NCBI RefSeq assembly: GCF_016086655.4
Contig: NC_052138.2
Span: 14,942,001 to 15,006,000, forward strand
Length of the DNA stretch: 64,000 nucleotides
DNA from: Lepeophtheirus salmonis
Lineage: Eukaryota > Arthropoda > Copepoda > Siphonostomatoida > Caligidae
Direction of reading: 5' to 3'
The notes under the pieces are model-generated. The model searched no databases. It had not been told where the DNA came from and was given only the letters and a program-made list of their open reading frames with translations. How positions within the stretch are numbered: position 1 is the stretch's first letter; every line of letters starts with the position of its first letter. Of this stretch, positions 44,706-56,469 are shown one piece after another. A program made the position numbers and the translations under genes.

Positions 44706-45219
44706 TTAAAACAAAAATATATTACGTCTCCCTGGCACGTCCACAGGCTTTTTGTATGGAGTGAGGGGGATCAAGGAAAAGTAATACACCAAGTGGAGAA
44801 TTTATTATTGGTTATACTATAAATTTTTGTGCACCAGTGAAGTCGAATATACTTGAATATTACTTTATAACTAATTATGAAACCTCCACGAAGTGACCCT
44901 TATTATTGAATATTCAAGATGAATTCTGCGAAGGGAAGAAAAAGTTGCTTACCTAATGAGGGGAAATGACAAAGTAACATCATTTGTGGTATCATAAAAA
45001 ACAATATCTGAGTTGGAAAAATGTAATTAGTACATAAATTTTTAATATAAGTAATAACATTATAGTAATATTAATGAAATATCGAAAGATTTTTGCATGT
45101 GAGCACGTCATATTAAAAACTAGACGATAAGGGAGTATATGTTATATGCGAAGAGGGATCTATGTAGAGAAAAAACTAAGTATAGCGATTAGAAAATGAA
45201 AAAAGGTTAATGGTGAAAT

Positions 45220-45413
45220 TATATTTCAAGAATATAATTTTTTGAAAAAAAAAATAATATATAAAATTTTTAAGAGAAAAATTTTAAATTTACTGTTATT
45301 CACGGAAAATTAAACTTTTTTGGGAAAAAAATTCAGATTTTAAATTTTTTAGTAAAAAGTAAAAAAATCCTTAAATGGAGGGAGGGGCTACAGCCCCTCC
45401 AGCCCACCCCCTG
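45220..45413. mobile_element. Family D element, copy 4, right end with a perfect GC palindrome
   Basis: The right end is AGCCCACCCCCTG at 45413. Just inside is the 20-bp palindrome GGAGGGGCTACAGCCCCTCC (45381-45400), with 9-bp perfect arms. The body leftwards is AT-rich with the family's tttttgaaaaaaa and attttaaatttactg motifs. The left end is not defined. Confidence 0.6.
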
Positions 45414-45571
45414 TGGACACCCGGGTTTATATCAACGCTGGGCTAATTTATTAGGACATAATGGCACTACAGGTAACAGTTCCAATACCCATTTATTAGT
45501 ATGTACCTATGTACCAATAAAGTGTCAGTAAAAACATTCAACTAATTTGATTCAAAGAAAACGTTAATATA

Positions 45572-45600
45572 TCGGTCAAACCTGTTATAACGGACACCTA
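45572..45600 (+). mobile_element. Possible pogo/Tigger-type terminal fragment
   Basis: The sequence tcggtcaaacctgttataac followed by ggacacc, preceded by TA, resembles the ends of pogo-like elements. No opposite end was found. Confidence 0.25.
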
Positions 45601-46744
45601 CTTGAAGTTTGTCATTGCATTTAAGCTATTTTTACATATTTTTAAATTTAAAATTATTTCCTATTAAGAAAACTTGTTTAAGATGGAACCTACAATAATA
45701 AGTAAATTTTTTAGTTTACTTACCTTACCACTAAATACAAGTTTAACTATTTAAGATAATACTTTATGTAGATTAATGAACTCAAATATAATACACTATA
45801 TTTTAATTGGAAATGCTAAGAAATGTTAGTTATGGCTTATAAAACCAATCTAAATATTATATACATAATTTTCTGAAGATATTTAATAGATATCAAATAT
45901 TTGTTATGAGTCAATAAGATACCTGAGATACATTGATCCAATAAGTACCTACATATATATCTTATTTCAACTCCAATATTGACGAAAATACCTGTATTGG
46001 ATATCGGATAAATACCTGTTATTTATATGCGTGTCGTTATTGGAAACTAATCATTTCATTCTAAATTTCCTCATGAAATGTTTGAGATAAACAGAAAATC
46101 GAATTACAGAAAGCCTTAGAAAACAGTCCTGGAGTTAATCAAATACAATTTCAGCCAAACTCTCATGAAATTAAATAGGATTTCATATAGTTGATAATTA
46201 TTTACTGACAAGAAAAAAAAAAGTAAACATGACTAGAAATAGGCTTTAGTAATATTTGCTTTGGCCTAAATTAAATTTTTTAAATCATACTAGAATATTA
46301 GTGAAAGTTTATATAAAATTTACTTTTCTCTTGTCTATTATTACTATTAATTTGAATACATAATATGTTGTGCATCAACATAAAAACAACCTTAAACCAA
46401 AATCAAGAAAAAGGTGACAATTCTAATTAATTTATTTTCATACATGACAATATTTCATAGACATATTTGAGTCAATCATAGATTTTGTATTTAAATCTGG
46501 GAGATGTGGTAAGATATCTCAGAACTTTAGCAATAGTTTAAAATCTTTATTTAATTTATGAAACTTATATTGTCTGCGATATGGCTGCCTTTCAAATAAA
46601 ATCATTCAACTTATCATTCTTTCAATGAGAATATTTTGAATTACAACCCGCTCGGAAGAAATTATTATCTTGAATATACGTAGGTCGATACTTGGCCGCT
46701 CTTAGAGGAAACAAAATACATTTAATTTATGAATTACCTTCCCC
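45601..46744. other. No gene seen
   Basis: AT-rich sequence with no features. Confidence 0.4.
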
Positions 46745-46860
46745 GTTTTGAAAATTCAAACATAAAAGCAAACAAGGAGAACTTTAGTTTTAATAATGAT
46801 CCCTGTTAGCAAACATATCGTCTATCAAAATTCTCAACATATAATTTTTCTTTATGAATT
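46745..46860 (+). repeat. Repeat F, copy 1
   Basis: It shares gaaaattcaaac, acaaggagaactttag, aatgatccctgttagcaaac and atatcgtctatcaaaatt with 61893-62010. Confidence 0.5.
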
Positions 46861-49337
46861 AAACTTTAACTTTCACATACTTAATCATCAACATATAATT
46901 TATATTATGTTTGCTACAAGTAAAAAATGATTCTGAATACAATTCAGTATTTACCATATTTATTTATGAATCATCGTAATAAGGGCATTAAGCTCTGGCT
47001 CTCATTCCTCTGAGTAAAAAGTGGGCTACGGAAGACTAATAAACTCAAATTCAATTCAAATTATTTTTTCTTGGACTTTTTATTTTACGAGTAAAGGAAG
47101 TGTGCTCAATAATTAATTCTTGGTTAATTAAATTTTTTTCTGAAGTTTTTTTCCTTGAACACTTTATTCAGGGATTTGTTATTGAAGAGTGAGACATCTT
47201 TATAATTGCAATTTTTTTTTTTTTTTTTTTGAAGATGAAAAATAAGTTAAATCCTATATAATAGAATGGACTCATTTACAATACATCAAGTTAACTTTGA
47301 GATCAACATTAAGAGTATGTGTTTGGATTTGCAGTAATACTTGGTTGGAGCTATACATATTATAGTATATTGTACATAACTAAATAGGCCAATCGGAAAA
47401 CACTAGATTATAAATGCAAGTAAATTTGATCTACTTACAAATAAGTGGATTTGTTTTATAATCCCGATAAACAAATTATGTCAGGCAACGTTTGCTCAAA
47501 AATAAAATATGCTTGTGATCGTAGTTATTACAGCTCAATGGTTAACATAATTATTTTTGTATCATAATGACGATAACTCAAGTTTAATTTTTATAGGAGT
47601 TATGGGGAAGGGAGAAGAATAAATCTTTATGGTTTCGAATAAAACTTTTTAATATAATAGCAAATTTAAAATTTAATAACACTCATTTATAACCATTAAC
47701 GTTATTCTTTCTCACCCTAAAATTTATACAATATCAAAAAAAAAAATATGGGCAAAAAAAAGAAATCTGTCAAAATTGCAGGAGCGTTTGTCTGAAAATT
47801 CGTTTGTATATAAATTTGAGTCATAAAAATTGATGTTTAACAAAAACATCTCTCATTTGAAACATAACTTTTCTAAAAAACTCTTTTTTCATCAAACTTC
47901 CATTTTCAATTTTTAAAAAGAAATGCCATAAAACGACGCAATTTAGACTTAAAATTTTAAACCTTGCAACATAGCATTTTCGATTTCTGGAAAATTTTAT
48001 ACATCGCTTTGCAATATTTCTAAAAATAAACAAGTTATCGATAGTAATTTTTTGACGATATTATTCTTTTTACAAGAACGAAAAAAGTATTTCTCTTTAC
48101 AATGCCAATCATTGCTATTCAGTGTTTTTTTTTTTTTTTTTTTAATTAGTGAAAAACAGTTTTTCGCAAGTTTCTTTGCGAATTACTATGTAGCAAATTT
48201 TTGACAACAATAAATGATGTTCTTCTCATTTAGACAAATATTTTCACGCGTTTATGCTGGTATTCTATCTGAAGTTTATAACCCTTTATATTTTTTTTAT
48301 TACTAGAGTAGGTTTTCCCAGAATATTAAGAAATTAAAATTAATTTTGAACTCTTTTACTTCATATAAAACAAAAAATAAAGGCTATAAAATTTTTATAA
48401 GGCGATTATAAGGTTTATAGAAGAAAACATATTCAAGCTAAATTGTCGTTCACTCAAACTCCCTGACCTGCACAACGCCTTTACTAGTTACTTATAACTG
48501 CGGGCCAATAATTTATAACATTAAAATAATTAATTTATAGTCCAACAAACCAACGTTCAAACAGGGTTGAGAATACCTCATCCCCGTTGATTAAAATTTT
48601 GTTACCAAATTAAAATTTTAATGTTATTTGTTTTAAAAGATGGAATTATTTTGTTATTTTTTCGAAATTTTGTCAATTAATTTTTTTAAATGAAATAAAA
48701 AAATAAGTTTTTATAAAAAAAGCCATCTACAATTTTTTTCATAAAATTCTAACCAAATCTTTCATATATTAGCTTTTCTTTTTTTCAAAAAAAAACCTTC
48801 CCCTTCTCTCCCAATGTAAAAAATTTAGTCACGGCCCTGGATGGAACACACTAATAAGTAAGGGTGATAATTTTGGTAAGAATAGAAAAGCGTGCGAGGA
48901 GAAAAGAAGAATTACTTATGGCATCATTGATTAAATAATATACATCTTCTTCTATCAATCATGAACGTTATCATTCCCGCCTTTATTATTCAATATTAAT
49001 ATAATATGAGATGGTGATAGTCGATAGAGAACTGAATAAAATCCCCAAAATGACGTCGCCTTCTGTCTGGATTTATGAAAATGGAGGCCCAGGAATTTGG
49101 AAAATACTTACCGGATGAGAAACAGATGGTTTGTCGATATAAATGTGCCTTTAGTCCCCTGTCTAGAATTACACGCCACTCATTATCCTCATCTCATAAC
49201 AAGAGTATGGATATTCATCTATAAAATCAATTTGACGATGAATACATCAAGTCAGACTTTAACTTTGATCTCACAACGATGCTTATTGCATGTAATATAA
49301 CCTTATCCATTGCTAATCATCTACGTTCAAAAAATTT
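46861..49337. other. No gene recognised
   Basis: AT-rich, with T runs at 47211-47230 and 48127-48143. A good minus donor (CCG|GTAAGT) near 49111 has no clear exon behind it. Confidence 0.4.
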
Positions 49338-49664
49338 ATGGAGAAATACAAGGGTAAACATATCCCTTCCCGAGGAACCATCATTAAATTAATGGAGGAT
49401 GTTGGTACTGATGTCATATATAGAAATACATATAAAAATGTTTTGAGTCATCCACACCAAATGACGATCAAGTTATCAGTAAAAAGTATTTACGAATATC
49501 GAAATGGAACTCTGAATTTTGTACTATCTCACAGTAAGTATTCAATTTTTTTTAATCTAACCATAAAATATGATTCTATTTTAGCTAAACATATCAAGAA
49601 TTATGATACACAACTCAGTAAAGGGCAAAAACAACTGCTTAAATGGTCACAACAACGGGGGTAG
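49338..49664 (+). CDS. Unassigned ORF, 108 codons, with duplicated C-terminal segment nearby
   Basis: The frame reads MEKYKGKHIPSRGTIIKLME, with a middle SVKSIYEYRNGTLNFVLSHS and an end LSKGQKQLLKWSQQRG before TAG. No family is recognised. About 215 bp downstream (49835-49880) a near-identical segment again encodes KRQKQLFKWSQQRG followed by TAG. Keeping both the peptide and the stop in each copy suggests that a gene end was duplicated, but decay of a mobile element is equally possible. Confidence 0.25.
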   Translation: MEKYKGKHIPSRGTIIKLMEDVGTDVIYRNTYKNVLSHPHQMTIKLSVKSIYEYRNGTLNFVLSHSKYSIFFNLTIKYDSILAKHIKNYDTQLSKGQKQLLKWSQQRG

Positions 49665-49882
49665 TAGCTTTGGATGGTTTGCAACTAGTTTGTCTGACAT
49701 TAGTTTCTTCACTTTAAGACTTGGGTATGATAATTAGGTTTTCCAATATTACATAGTCAATAAATATTACTTTTTTATCACTAAAGGCTTAGCTATGGTT
49801 GATGGGCTCCAAGAAATGGTGTTCAGAAAACTCATAAAAGGCAAAAACAACTGTTTAAATGGTCACAACAACGAGGGTAGTT
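49612..49882 (+). repeat. Direct repeat pair of about 48 bp
   Basis: aaagggcaaaaacaactgct (from about 49619) and aaaggcaaaaacaactgttt (from about 49838) each continue as taaatggtcacaacaacg then rgggtag. They match almost fully over about 48 bp with one 1-nt length difference. Confidence 0.75.
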
Positions 49883-51179
49883 ACATTGGGTGTTGCATTA
49901 TAATTAACAATTGTGTATATCCTTCATGATAATAGTATGTTGTTATATAAGCATACCTAAATAACAGGGGAAATCTTTTTGATGCTCTTAATAGGGAGTA
50001 ATATCGCCGGACATTACTACATAATTAGCTTTTGTTCTAAATCTTTACGATGAATTTATTTATAACATTTTTTTATTAGTATATTTATTGTCTAATTTTA
50101 TGATTTTGACATTTACTTTATTATTAATAATTAGTTAGATCTCATCGGTTAGAGATATATCTATCCTGTGCACAATTGTATATAGCAACTTCCACATGAA
50201 GAAGAGGGGTGATTATCTTTTTGATTAAACTCTACGTCTCGCTTGTGTATTGCAACCTAAAGTTATGACATATTTAACTGAATTCCGATGTTAGAACAAG
50301 AAAAAATTATCTGGATCAATCTATTATTTCAATATTCTGTATTTATAATTTATTATTATTAATAGTTATATGATTTTAATTGTTTAATTTTGTATATTTA
50401 ACTTAAATATTTAATGGTTTATTTTTTAGTATGTAGATTATATTTAATTAAAGCCTTCTTTTTTAAACTTTGAGCTTCAAATATATTTCAAATACTCTAC
50501 TTTGTCGTTTCATTAGCTATTATTCTGAGAATAAGGTTCATAATGAATTACAATTTCATGGAGTGTGACGTTTTCAAATTTACTGTAACGGATAAAAAAC
50601 GTCGAAGTCAATTATACGTAGTATATCTTCATTAAACATTTTGCTAATAAATACATTCGTTATACCCTCAAAAATCATAATAAAGCAGGCAGATGATAAT
50701 CACATCAGTATTTTAAACAATGATACCATATGTCTTTTTCCCCCTTCTCCTTGCACGCGTTTTTCTCTACAATATTATCAACTATACTAATAAGACGACC
50801 AATCAACAAAAAAGTCCAAGTCCACAAAAAGGGATACTAAGTAGATTTTAATTTTAATGGAATAATACCAAATAAGTATTACAGTACTACACAGTACACA
50901 ATTATCCACTGAATATTTGATTCGATCAAAAAGAAAAATGGCATTACAAGTTATATATAAATATAGTTTTTAAAAAATATGTATATAATAATTAATAACC
51001 TACTATACTAATAGATTAATATTTTTTTATATATTAATATTAAATGTATTTATGGAAAAGTATTATTTCACATCATTTTCTTCAACATAATTTTTTTTTA
51101 AATAAATGTAGCTACTCCACATAAAAGAAAGTTAGAAGGATTTTTATAAAAAAAAAATAAGTGTGGTTTTCATTTCTTC
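49883..51179. other. No gene seen
   Basis: AT-rich sequence with no features. Confidence 0.4.
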
Positions 51180-51234
51180 GACGAATTATCGTCAATTTCT
51201 ATCAGCTAATTATTCTTATTAAACCCTTTTTTGA

Positions 51235-52015
51235 ATTGGGGGGATGGAGTTCCACTGATTAAGAATCAATTAACATAAATCACGATGTGTAGTATTAAAA
51301 TACTCCATTTATACTAGGAATGGTGTCTGATGTCAACAAATAAAACGTATTTTTCATTCTCTAGGAGCGTCCGTGAATCGAACTTACACATATTGAGTTC
51401 ACGATGATAATTTCTCCCAAACGCATTGTCTCATGAGCCACGTCGTTGAATCCTTATTAATGCTTTGGAGGTGTGTCTAATTGCACTTGAATTAGTAGCA
51501 AAAACATGATTGTTACAATAAAATCATGATAAATTCACATATTTTATTTGAAAGGGCCCTATTGGGCCTAATATAAGTCTTTTAAAACCAATAAATGTTC
51601 TAAACATTAGCTAAAACTATTGGGTATCTTAACTCCTTCAACAAATTCGAGTACAATCCCTATAATTGACTTAAAATTGTAAATTATTACCAATTCTGGT
51701 CTTATAAATGTGGTGCGTCAAAAAAAAAAAAAAAAAATCTACAAAAATGAAGAGAAGGAGAAATATGCAAAATACAGACCACTATTTCATAAGCATATTT
51801 GACATCATTGAAGGCTTTCTTTTTTCTTTGTTGCAGATGGAGTTACATTGATCTAGGATGAGTAAACATTGTAGTATAAATTTTATTTGAAAGGTGCGAT
51901 ATGGGGCCAATATAAGTCTTTCGTATCAAATAAAGGTTTCAAGCTATAGCTAAAACTCTTGGGCATCTGCACTCATCCTACAAATTTGAATACAAAGCCT
52001 ATAGTGGGATCAAAT
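51235..52015 (+). repeat. Diverged direct repeat, first copy interrupted
   Basis: Copy 1 has gatggagttccactgatt at 51244 and the segment attttatttgaaagggccct to ccctataattgactt at about 51540-51675. Copy 2 has gatggagttacattgatc at 51836 and the matching attttatttgaaaggtgcga to gcctatagtgggatc at 51882-52012. In copy 2 the two blocks are about 30 bp apart. In copy 1 they are split by about 220 extra bases that include the Pol III-like boxes at 51375-51440. The second copy stops just before the mariner at 52030. Confidence 0.6.
51375..51450 (-). other. tRNA-like Pol III promoter (A and B boxes), SINE head or tRNA relic
   Basis: Minus strand: TGGCTCATGAG (51440-51430) fits the A-box consensus TRGYNNANNNG, and GTTCGATTC (51383-51375) fits the B box GWTCRANNC. 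They are separated by 46 bp, as in tRNAs with a long variable arm. The flanking bases do not pair into an acceptor stem or a T stem, so it is not a functional tRNA. It lies in the extra segment of an interrupted repeat, which fits a tRNA-derived SINE insertion. Confidence 0.45.
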
Positions 52016-52029
52016 ATGTCAATGAAATA

Positions 52030-53186
52030 TTGGGTTGTACGTAAGTTGATACTTATATTTCTGGCCTCAAAGAAACTATGCGTTGTAAGCTCCTTTTGTT
52101 GTATCCAGTTGATAGCTTGATATTTACATGTATCAATTTTATTATAAAGTTTTGTTATTTACTCGTGATTTGAATATTTTTTAGTGATTTGAAATATTAT
52201 TTACGGTAAAAAAAATGGAATTGACTCGTGAACATTTTCGTGCAATCATTTTTCATAAATTTTGACGTAGGTTATCAAGGCAGCAGTCCATCAATGAACT
52301 TAATTACTTATATGACGATCATGCACCATCGTACAGTCCAATAAAAACTGGTAGAACGAATTCAAGCGAGTTTGGAGTTTGTTCCACAACAAGTTTCGTG
52401 AATGTCGTCGAAAACCTGTCGTTGTGCCGGAATACATCGATGCCGTACTTGGGCTAATAAAACAAGATCGTTATGTGACTTACTGGGAGATAAATACATC
52501 ATGGGGAGCAGTATGCCCAGCATCTACAGGATATTACATGTATTTGGCTGTAAAGAAGATTTGTTTACGTTAGATCCCACATTATCTGACAAATAATCAA
52601 AAGAAGGCTCGTGTTGATTGTTGAGCTAAATCCAACTAAACTTGTTCGGGGGAAGCACGTCAAGGTAAATGGGTTCTTGCTTTTTCAGTTTGAGAGGTCA
52701 TGTAGTTTTAGTGACATTAAAGCAACATAGAACAATTAATTTTAAATGGTACACGACCATTTGTCTGCCGGAAGTCTTCTAAGAAATCCGAAAAACAGAA
52801 GAAGAGGGGAACCATTCTTCATCATTTTTACTCACACTTCGGCCCAAACAAAGAGCTTTTTGGCTAGTTAAAATATCAAAATGATGAGTCATCTGCCGTA
52901 CAACCCTGAGTTAAATCCCAATGACTTTTTTCTATTCGCATGCATCAAAAATAAATTACGAGGTCAGTACCAGCATTTAATCACCAGTATCAATCACTGT
53001 TTCAAAACATATTTTTTAGAGTTACCTCAATCAGAATGGAAAAAATGCTTAGAAAACTGGTTCAAACGTATAAAAAAGGGAATTGATCTTCATGGAGAAT
53101 ATTTTGAAAAGCAATAAAGTCCATTTCGCATGTAAATGTTTTATTTTTTTTTAATATCAGGCCAAAAATATAATTAGCAACCTACG
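52030..53186 (+). mobile_element. Mariner element, full span but decayed (about 1157 bp)
   Basis: The left end TTGGGTTGTACGTAAGTTGA follows TA (52028-52029). The right end, in reverse, gives TAGGTTGCTAATTATATTTT and TGGCCTGATATT, matching the left end's ttatatttctggcctcaaag with a small gap. TA follows at about 53187. The right border is accurate to a few bases. Confidence 0.7.
52215..53117 (+). pseudogene. Mariner transposase, broken
   Basis: It starts MELTREHFRAIIFHKF, then a TGA, then RRLSRQQSINELNYLYDDHA, the first helix-turn-helix of a well-known mariner type. Later come EFRECRRKPVVVPEYIDAVL and IKQDRYVTYWEI. The middle, including the first two catalytic Asp blocks, is partly deleted and shifted. 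The C-terminus is open from 52881: LPYNPELNPNDFFLFACIKN (third catalytic Asp in PND), PQSEWKKCLENWFKR and a terminal DLHGEYFEKQ. It has frameshifts, stops and internal deletions and is inactive. Confidence 0.85.
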
Positions 53187-54159
53187 TATCTTTATATATA
53201 GTTTGTAAATAAAACGACCGAAAATTGCAACGTCTTGTGTCAAAGTAATACAACTCCCTGAATAATAATATTATTTAATATAAAATAAAGGTGTATGTTA
53301 ATACATAGAGGGCGCTAAGAAGTAAAAAAATAAAATGTGATTGTCTCCTTTTTTGATTTTTGTTCATAATTGTTTTATTGTTGACGCACTACATATTTAA
53401 TATATTACATTATACATACATAGTGTATTTAAAGTATTATACGCTCAGTGAGTTTTCGATTACAATTTATTTTCATAGGACTCTTTGATAGAATTATATA
53501 TTTCTTGAGGCATTGAAAAGTTTTATCTTTTTATATATTATTATTTTCAATCGCGTTACATTATCTTTATCTCTATCAAAGAATATACATGTTCGTATCA
53601 TCACTTTGAGTTGTTCTATATACTTATTTTTAGATTATAATTATAGAGGATTGCTCAAGAATTTGTTATTTGAGACGTGAATATATAGAGAAAGAAAGGA
53701 ATAGATGCGACAAGTTGAGTAATAAACTAAAAAATGCACATGATTTACATCACTAAGAGTTGGAAAAAAGAAGTCAGTCAGAGTATTCACGAGTTACCTC
53801 ACTTCTTGTTTGCCATTTTTTACTGACACTCTCTTCAAAGTTATTTCGAAAGATATCATCCACGACTTTTTATGTAAACATAAATTGTTTGAGTTAAACT
53901 AGTTTTTCAATTTTCTTGGATTAAAAATCGATTCGGAATCAATTTTTAAACAGTTATCTCTTAACTCTCCCTAAAAAACATTTGGGTTATTTATATTTAA
54001 AACTTTTGTTTCTGTTAACCTTCTGTTACTTCCATATAAAAATTAATTTTCTTTTAGTAGCTGCTACATACTATTAGCATCATTGTCAAAAAGAATAATA
54101 AAATTTGTGGATTGTGGAGGGTACAATATTTCTAAATTATTATTAAATATGCATTAAAT
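53187..54159. other. No gene seen; contains a short repeat E piece
   Basis: At about 53355-53405, ttttgttcataattgtttta and ttgttgacgcactacat resemble the segment at 63700-63745. Nothing else. Confidence 0.4.
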
Positions 54160-55745
54160 CGGTCCTAGGACTGTTTTCCTAATCAGCCTTTTTTTTTTAT
54201 TGCTCCAATCTTTTTTAGTATTCAATAGTTCTAATGACCGATTAGTGAGTCTTTCTATCATAAATATCTCTTTATTTTCTGAACTCCTAACTATGATGTA
54301 AGAATATAAAAAACAAGAAAATACCTAGAAATTTGAGTATTATACATAATAGCCACACACCTCCTACTTATTTTCAACCTCAGGTATCGTATCTATTTGA
54401 AAGAACTTATAATAATACTTCCCACTTCAAATGATTTTTTTAGTAAGCACGTCATTTCAGCAGTTGTAATTATCATAAAAGACCAGTAAGGACCGGTCCT
54501 AGGACTGACAAATGTTGTTAAGATGGGACTGATAAGAGTGCAGTCTTTTTCGATCGATCTTACACTATAAACAAGACATGTTCTATACAGAAGAACACAG
54601 TTCTCTCTCAATTTTTATAACCACTTTTCATATTAACTATATAACAAAAAACATTCTTTGAAACCTCGATAATTAATTCCAGAATGAGTAAATAACTCAG
54701 AAACTAATTAAGTACATACCATTCTCTGAAAAATTGAGTTACGAATTTATCTGGAAAATTGATCTAAAATATTATACAAACAAGATTTTACAAGTACTTA
54801 TATTTAATTCTTAAGTAACAGATTATTTTTTTTGAGGGAAAAAGATATCCATAATAATGGGTAATTGTTTGTTTACTCTCACACTCCCAATAATCGAACA
54901 ACCTAAATCATAGTACGGGCTCAAAACAAAATAAAAATTCGTTTAAATTGTATTTAGTATATAATACTAATATTAAATATCTCCTTATGACTTTATTTCT
55001 CTATGGATAAATGCAATTTGGACCACACTTTGCATACCTTTTAAAAAAGTTAATTAATTTTTGCATACAAAATAGGCATAATTAAGTGTTAGGTTTCTAT
55101 CTGTATGTTCTAGACCGGTCTGATGAGACCTTTATCATTTTTATTGGACCGAACAAATTCAGTATTTTAAGCAAGTTAGCTGTGAAACGGTCTCAAAGTA
55201 AAATTCAGTCTAGATCGTTCTCATTTAAATTTCACTCAATCTATCGATGAATTGTTGATGACGTCATATGTGTTTTAAAATTGTGAAATTCGTAAAATTA
55301 ACGTTATATGAAATTAAAGGAGCTGTATAAATAATATTTGGACAGTTCATATCTATAGTTGACATTTTTGTAAGGGAAAAATTCAGATTAAAAAAGGAAA
55401 ATCGTTGTTACGTCTGCGCTTTCTACTTTTTTGTTCATTATGACATAGGGTGTCATGGTATTAACTTCTCCCTCTGAAGTAGGCATTCTCCCCTAGCTTT
55501 GCTATAAATTCTTTTAAAAGTGCATGATAAAATAAATAAATATTAATCTAAATATAATTATGATATTTTCACTTCACATAACTAAGGACAGGTGATAAAT
55601 TTGGTCCTTGGATTGAGACCCAAAAAATTGGTCCACGATTTGAAAAGGATACAATTTTGGTCTACGATCTGAGATCGCAGTCTGAACTGAAATATTGGTT
55701 CAAATCTGTCTAAAAACAATCAGTTAAGACCAAAGAATAAAAAAG
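54160..55745. repeat. Degenerate GGTCC-rich repeat field (repeat C)
   Basis: Clusters of ggtcctaggactg-type motifs occur at 54162-54250 and 54490-54560. Related agaccggtctgatgagac and ctagatcgttctc motifs lie at 55100-55225. A run of ggtccttggattgagac, ggtccacgatttg, ggtctacgatctgaga and cagtctgaactg motifs lies at 55600-55740. Spacing is irregular. The minus ORF at 54393-54611 runs through one cluster and looks incidental. Confidence 0.45.
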
Positions 55746-56469
55746 TTTGATGTTGGGCAGAGTCTCAACACTAATATTTATGTAAATATGAGAAAAAAAA
55801 GAGTAAGTAATAAAATAATAAAAACATGCATAAGTTTAAGTTCAAGAATGTTTACATGCTCTTCAATGTTTTTAAAATTACAAAAACAAAACTAACCTTA
55901 TTCATGTGGAACTTTCTTTTTAAATCTTGAAAAAAAGTTTTTAGAAATATGTACAAACCTATTTCTTTATTTTTTCCTTTCTACGAAATACTGCATAAAT
56001 AAAATAACCAATTGGAGAATATATGAACTATTCATCCAAGAGGAATTCTGTGAGAGAATATCTATACGCAATTAATTCGTTGTTCAATTCTTTATTTATA
56101 TAATATGTGTTAATTGTTTTGTACTTTACTTGAGTCGATTCAATAATAGCTACCGCCGCATGCCAATTATTCATTTATTTACATATACTCTATGAAATAC
56201 TTTCAGGTTTTAATTTGAGAATTACTTAGCTACTTTTATAAGCACTAATGAGTTAATATATTTCATAACTATCAGTTTGGGCAATTTGTTACAAAACCTA
56301 AGTAAATGATGACTAGGGACGTTCAAAATTTGGCTTTCAAATCATCAAATGTTGAATTTGCTATAAAAATTGCTCAAAAATTAGAGACTTATATATTTAC
56401 TGAATTTGTCGTATTAATGTATTTCAAGTAAAGTTGAAATAAATCCTTATTGCATGGAAAATAATTATG
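55746..56469. other. No gene seen
   Basis: AT-rich sequence with no features. Confidence 0.4.

Noticed and set aside
49091..49165. Minus exon ending at a perfect CCG|GTAAGT donor
   Set aside because: Only about 18 codons are open before it and the acceptor is poor; such donors are expected by chance several times in the window.
51375..51450. A functional tRNA gene
   Set aside because: A and B boxes are perfect, but acceptor and T stems do not pair and the D stem is not closed.
54393..54611. 72-codon minus ORF as a gene
   Set aside because: It lies across the GGTCC repeat field and has no start or splice support.
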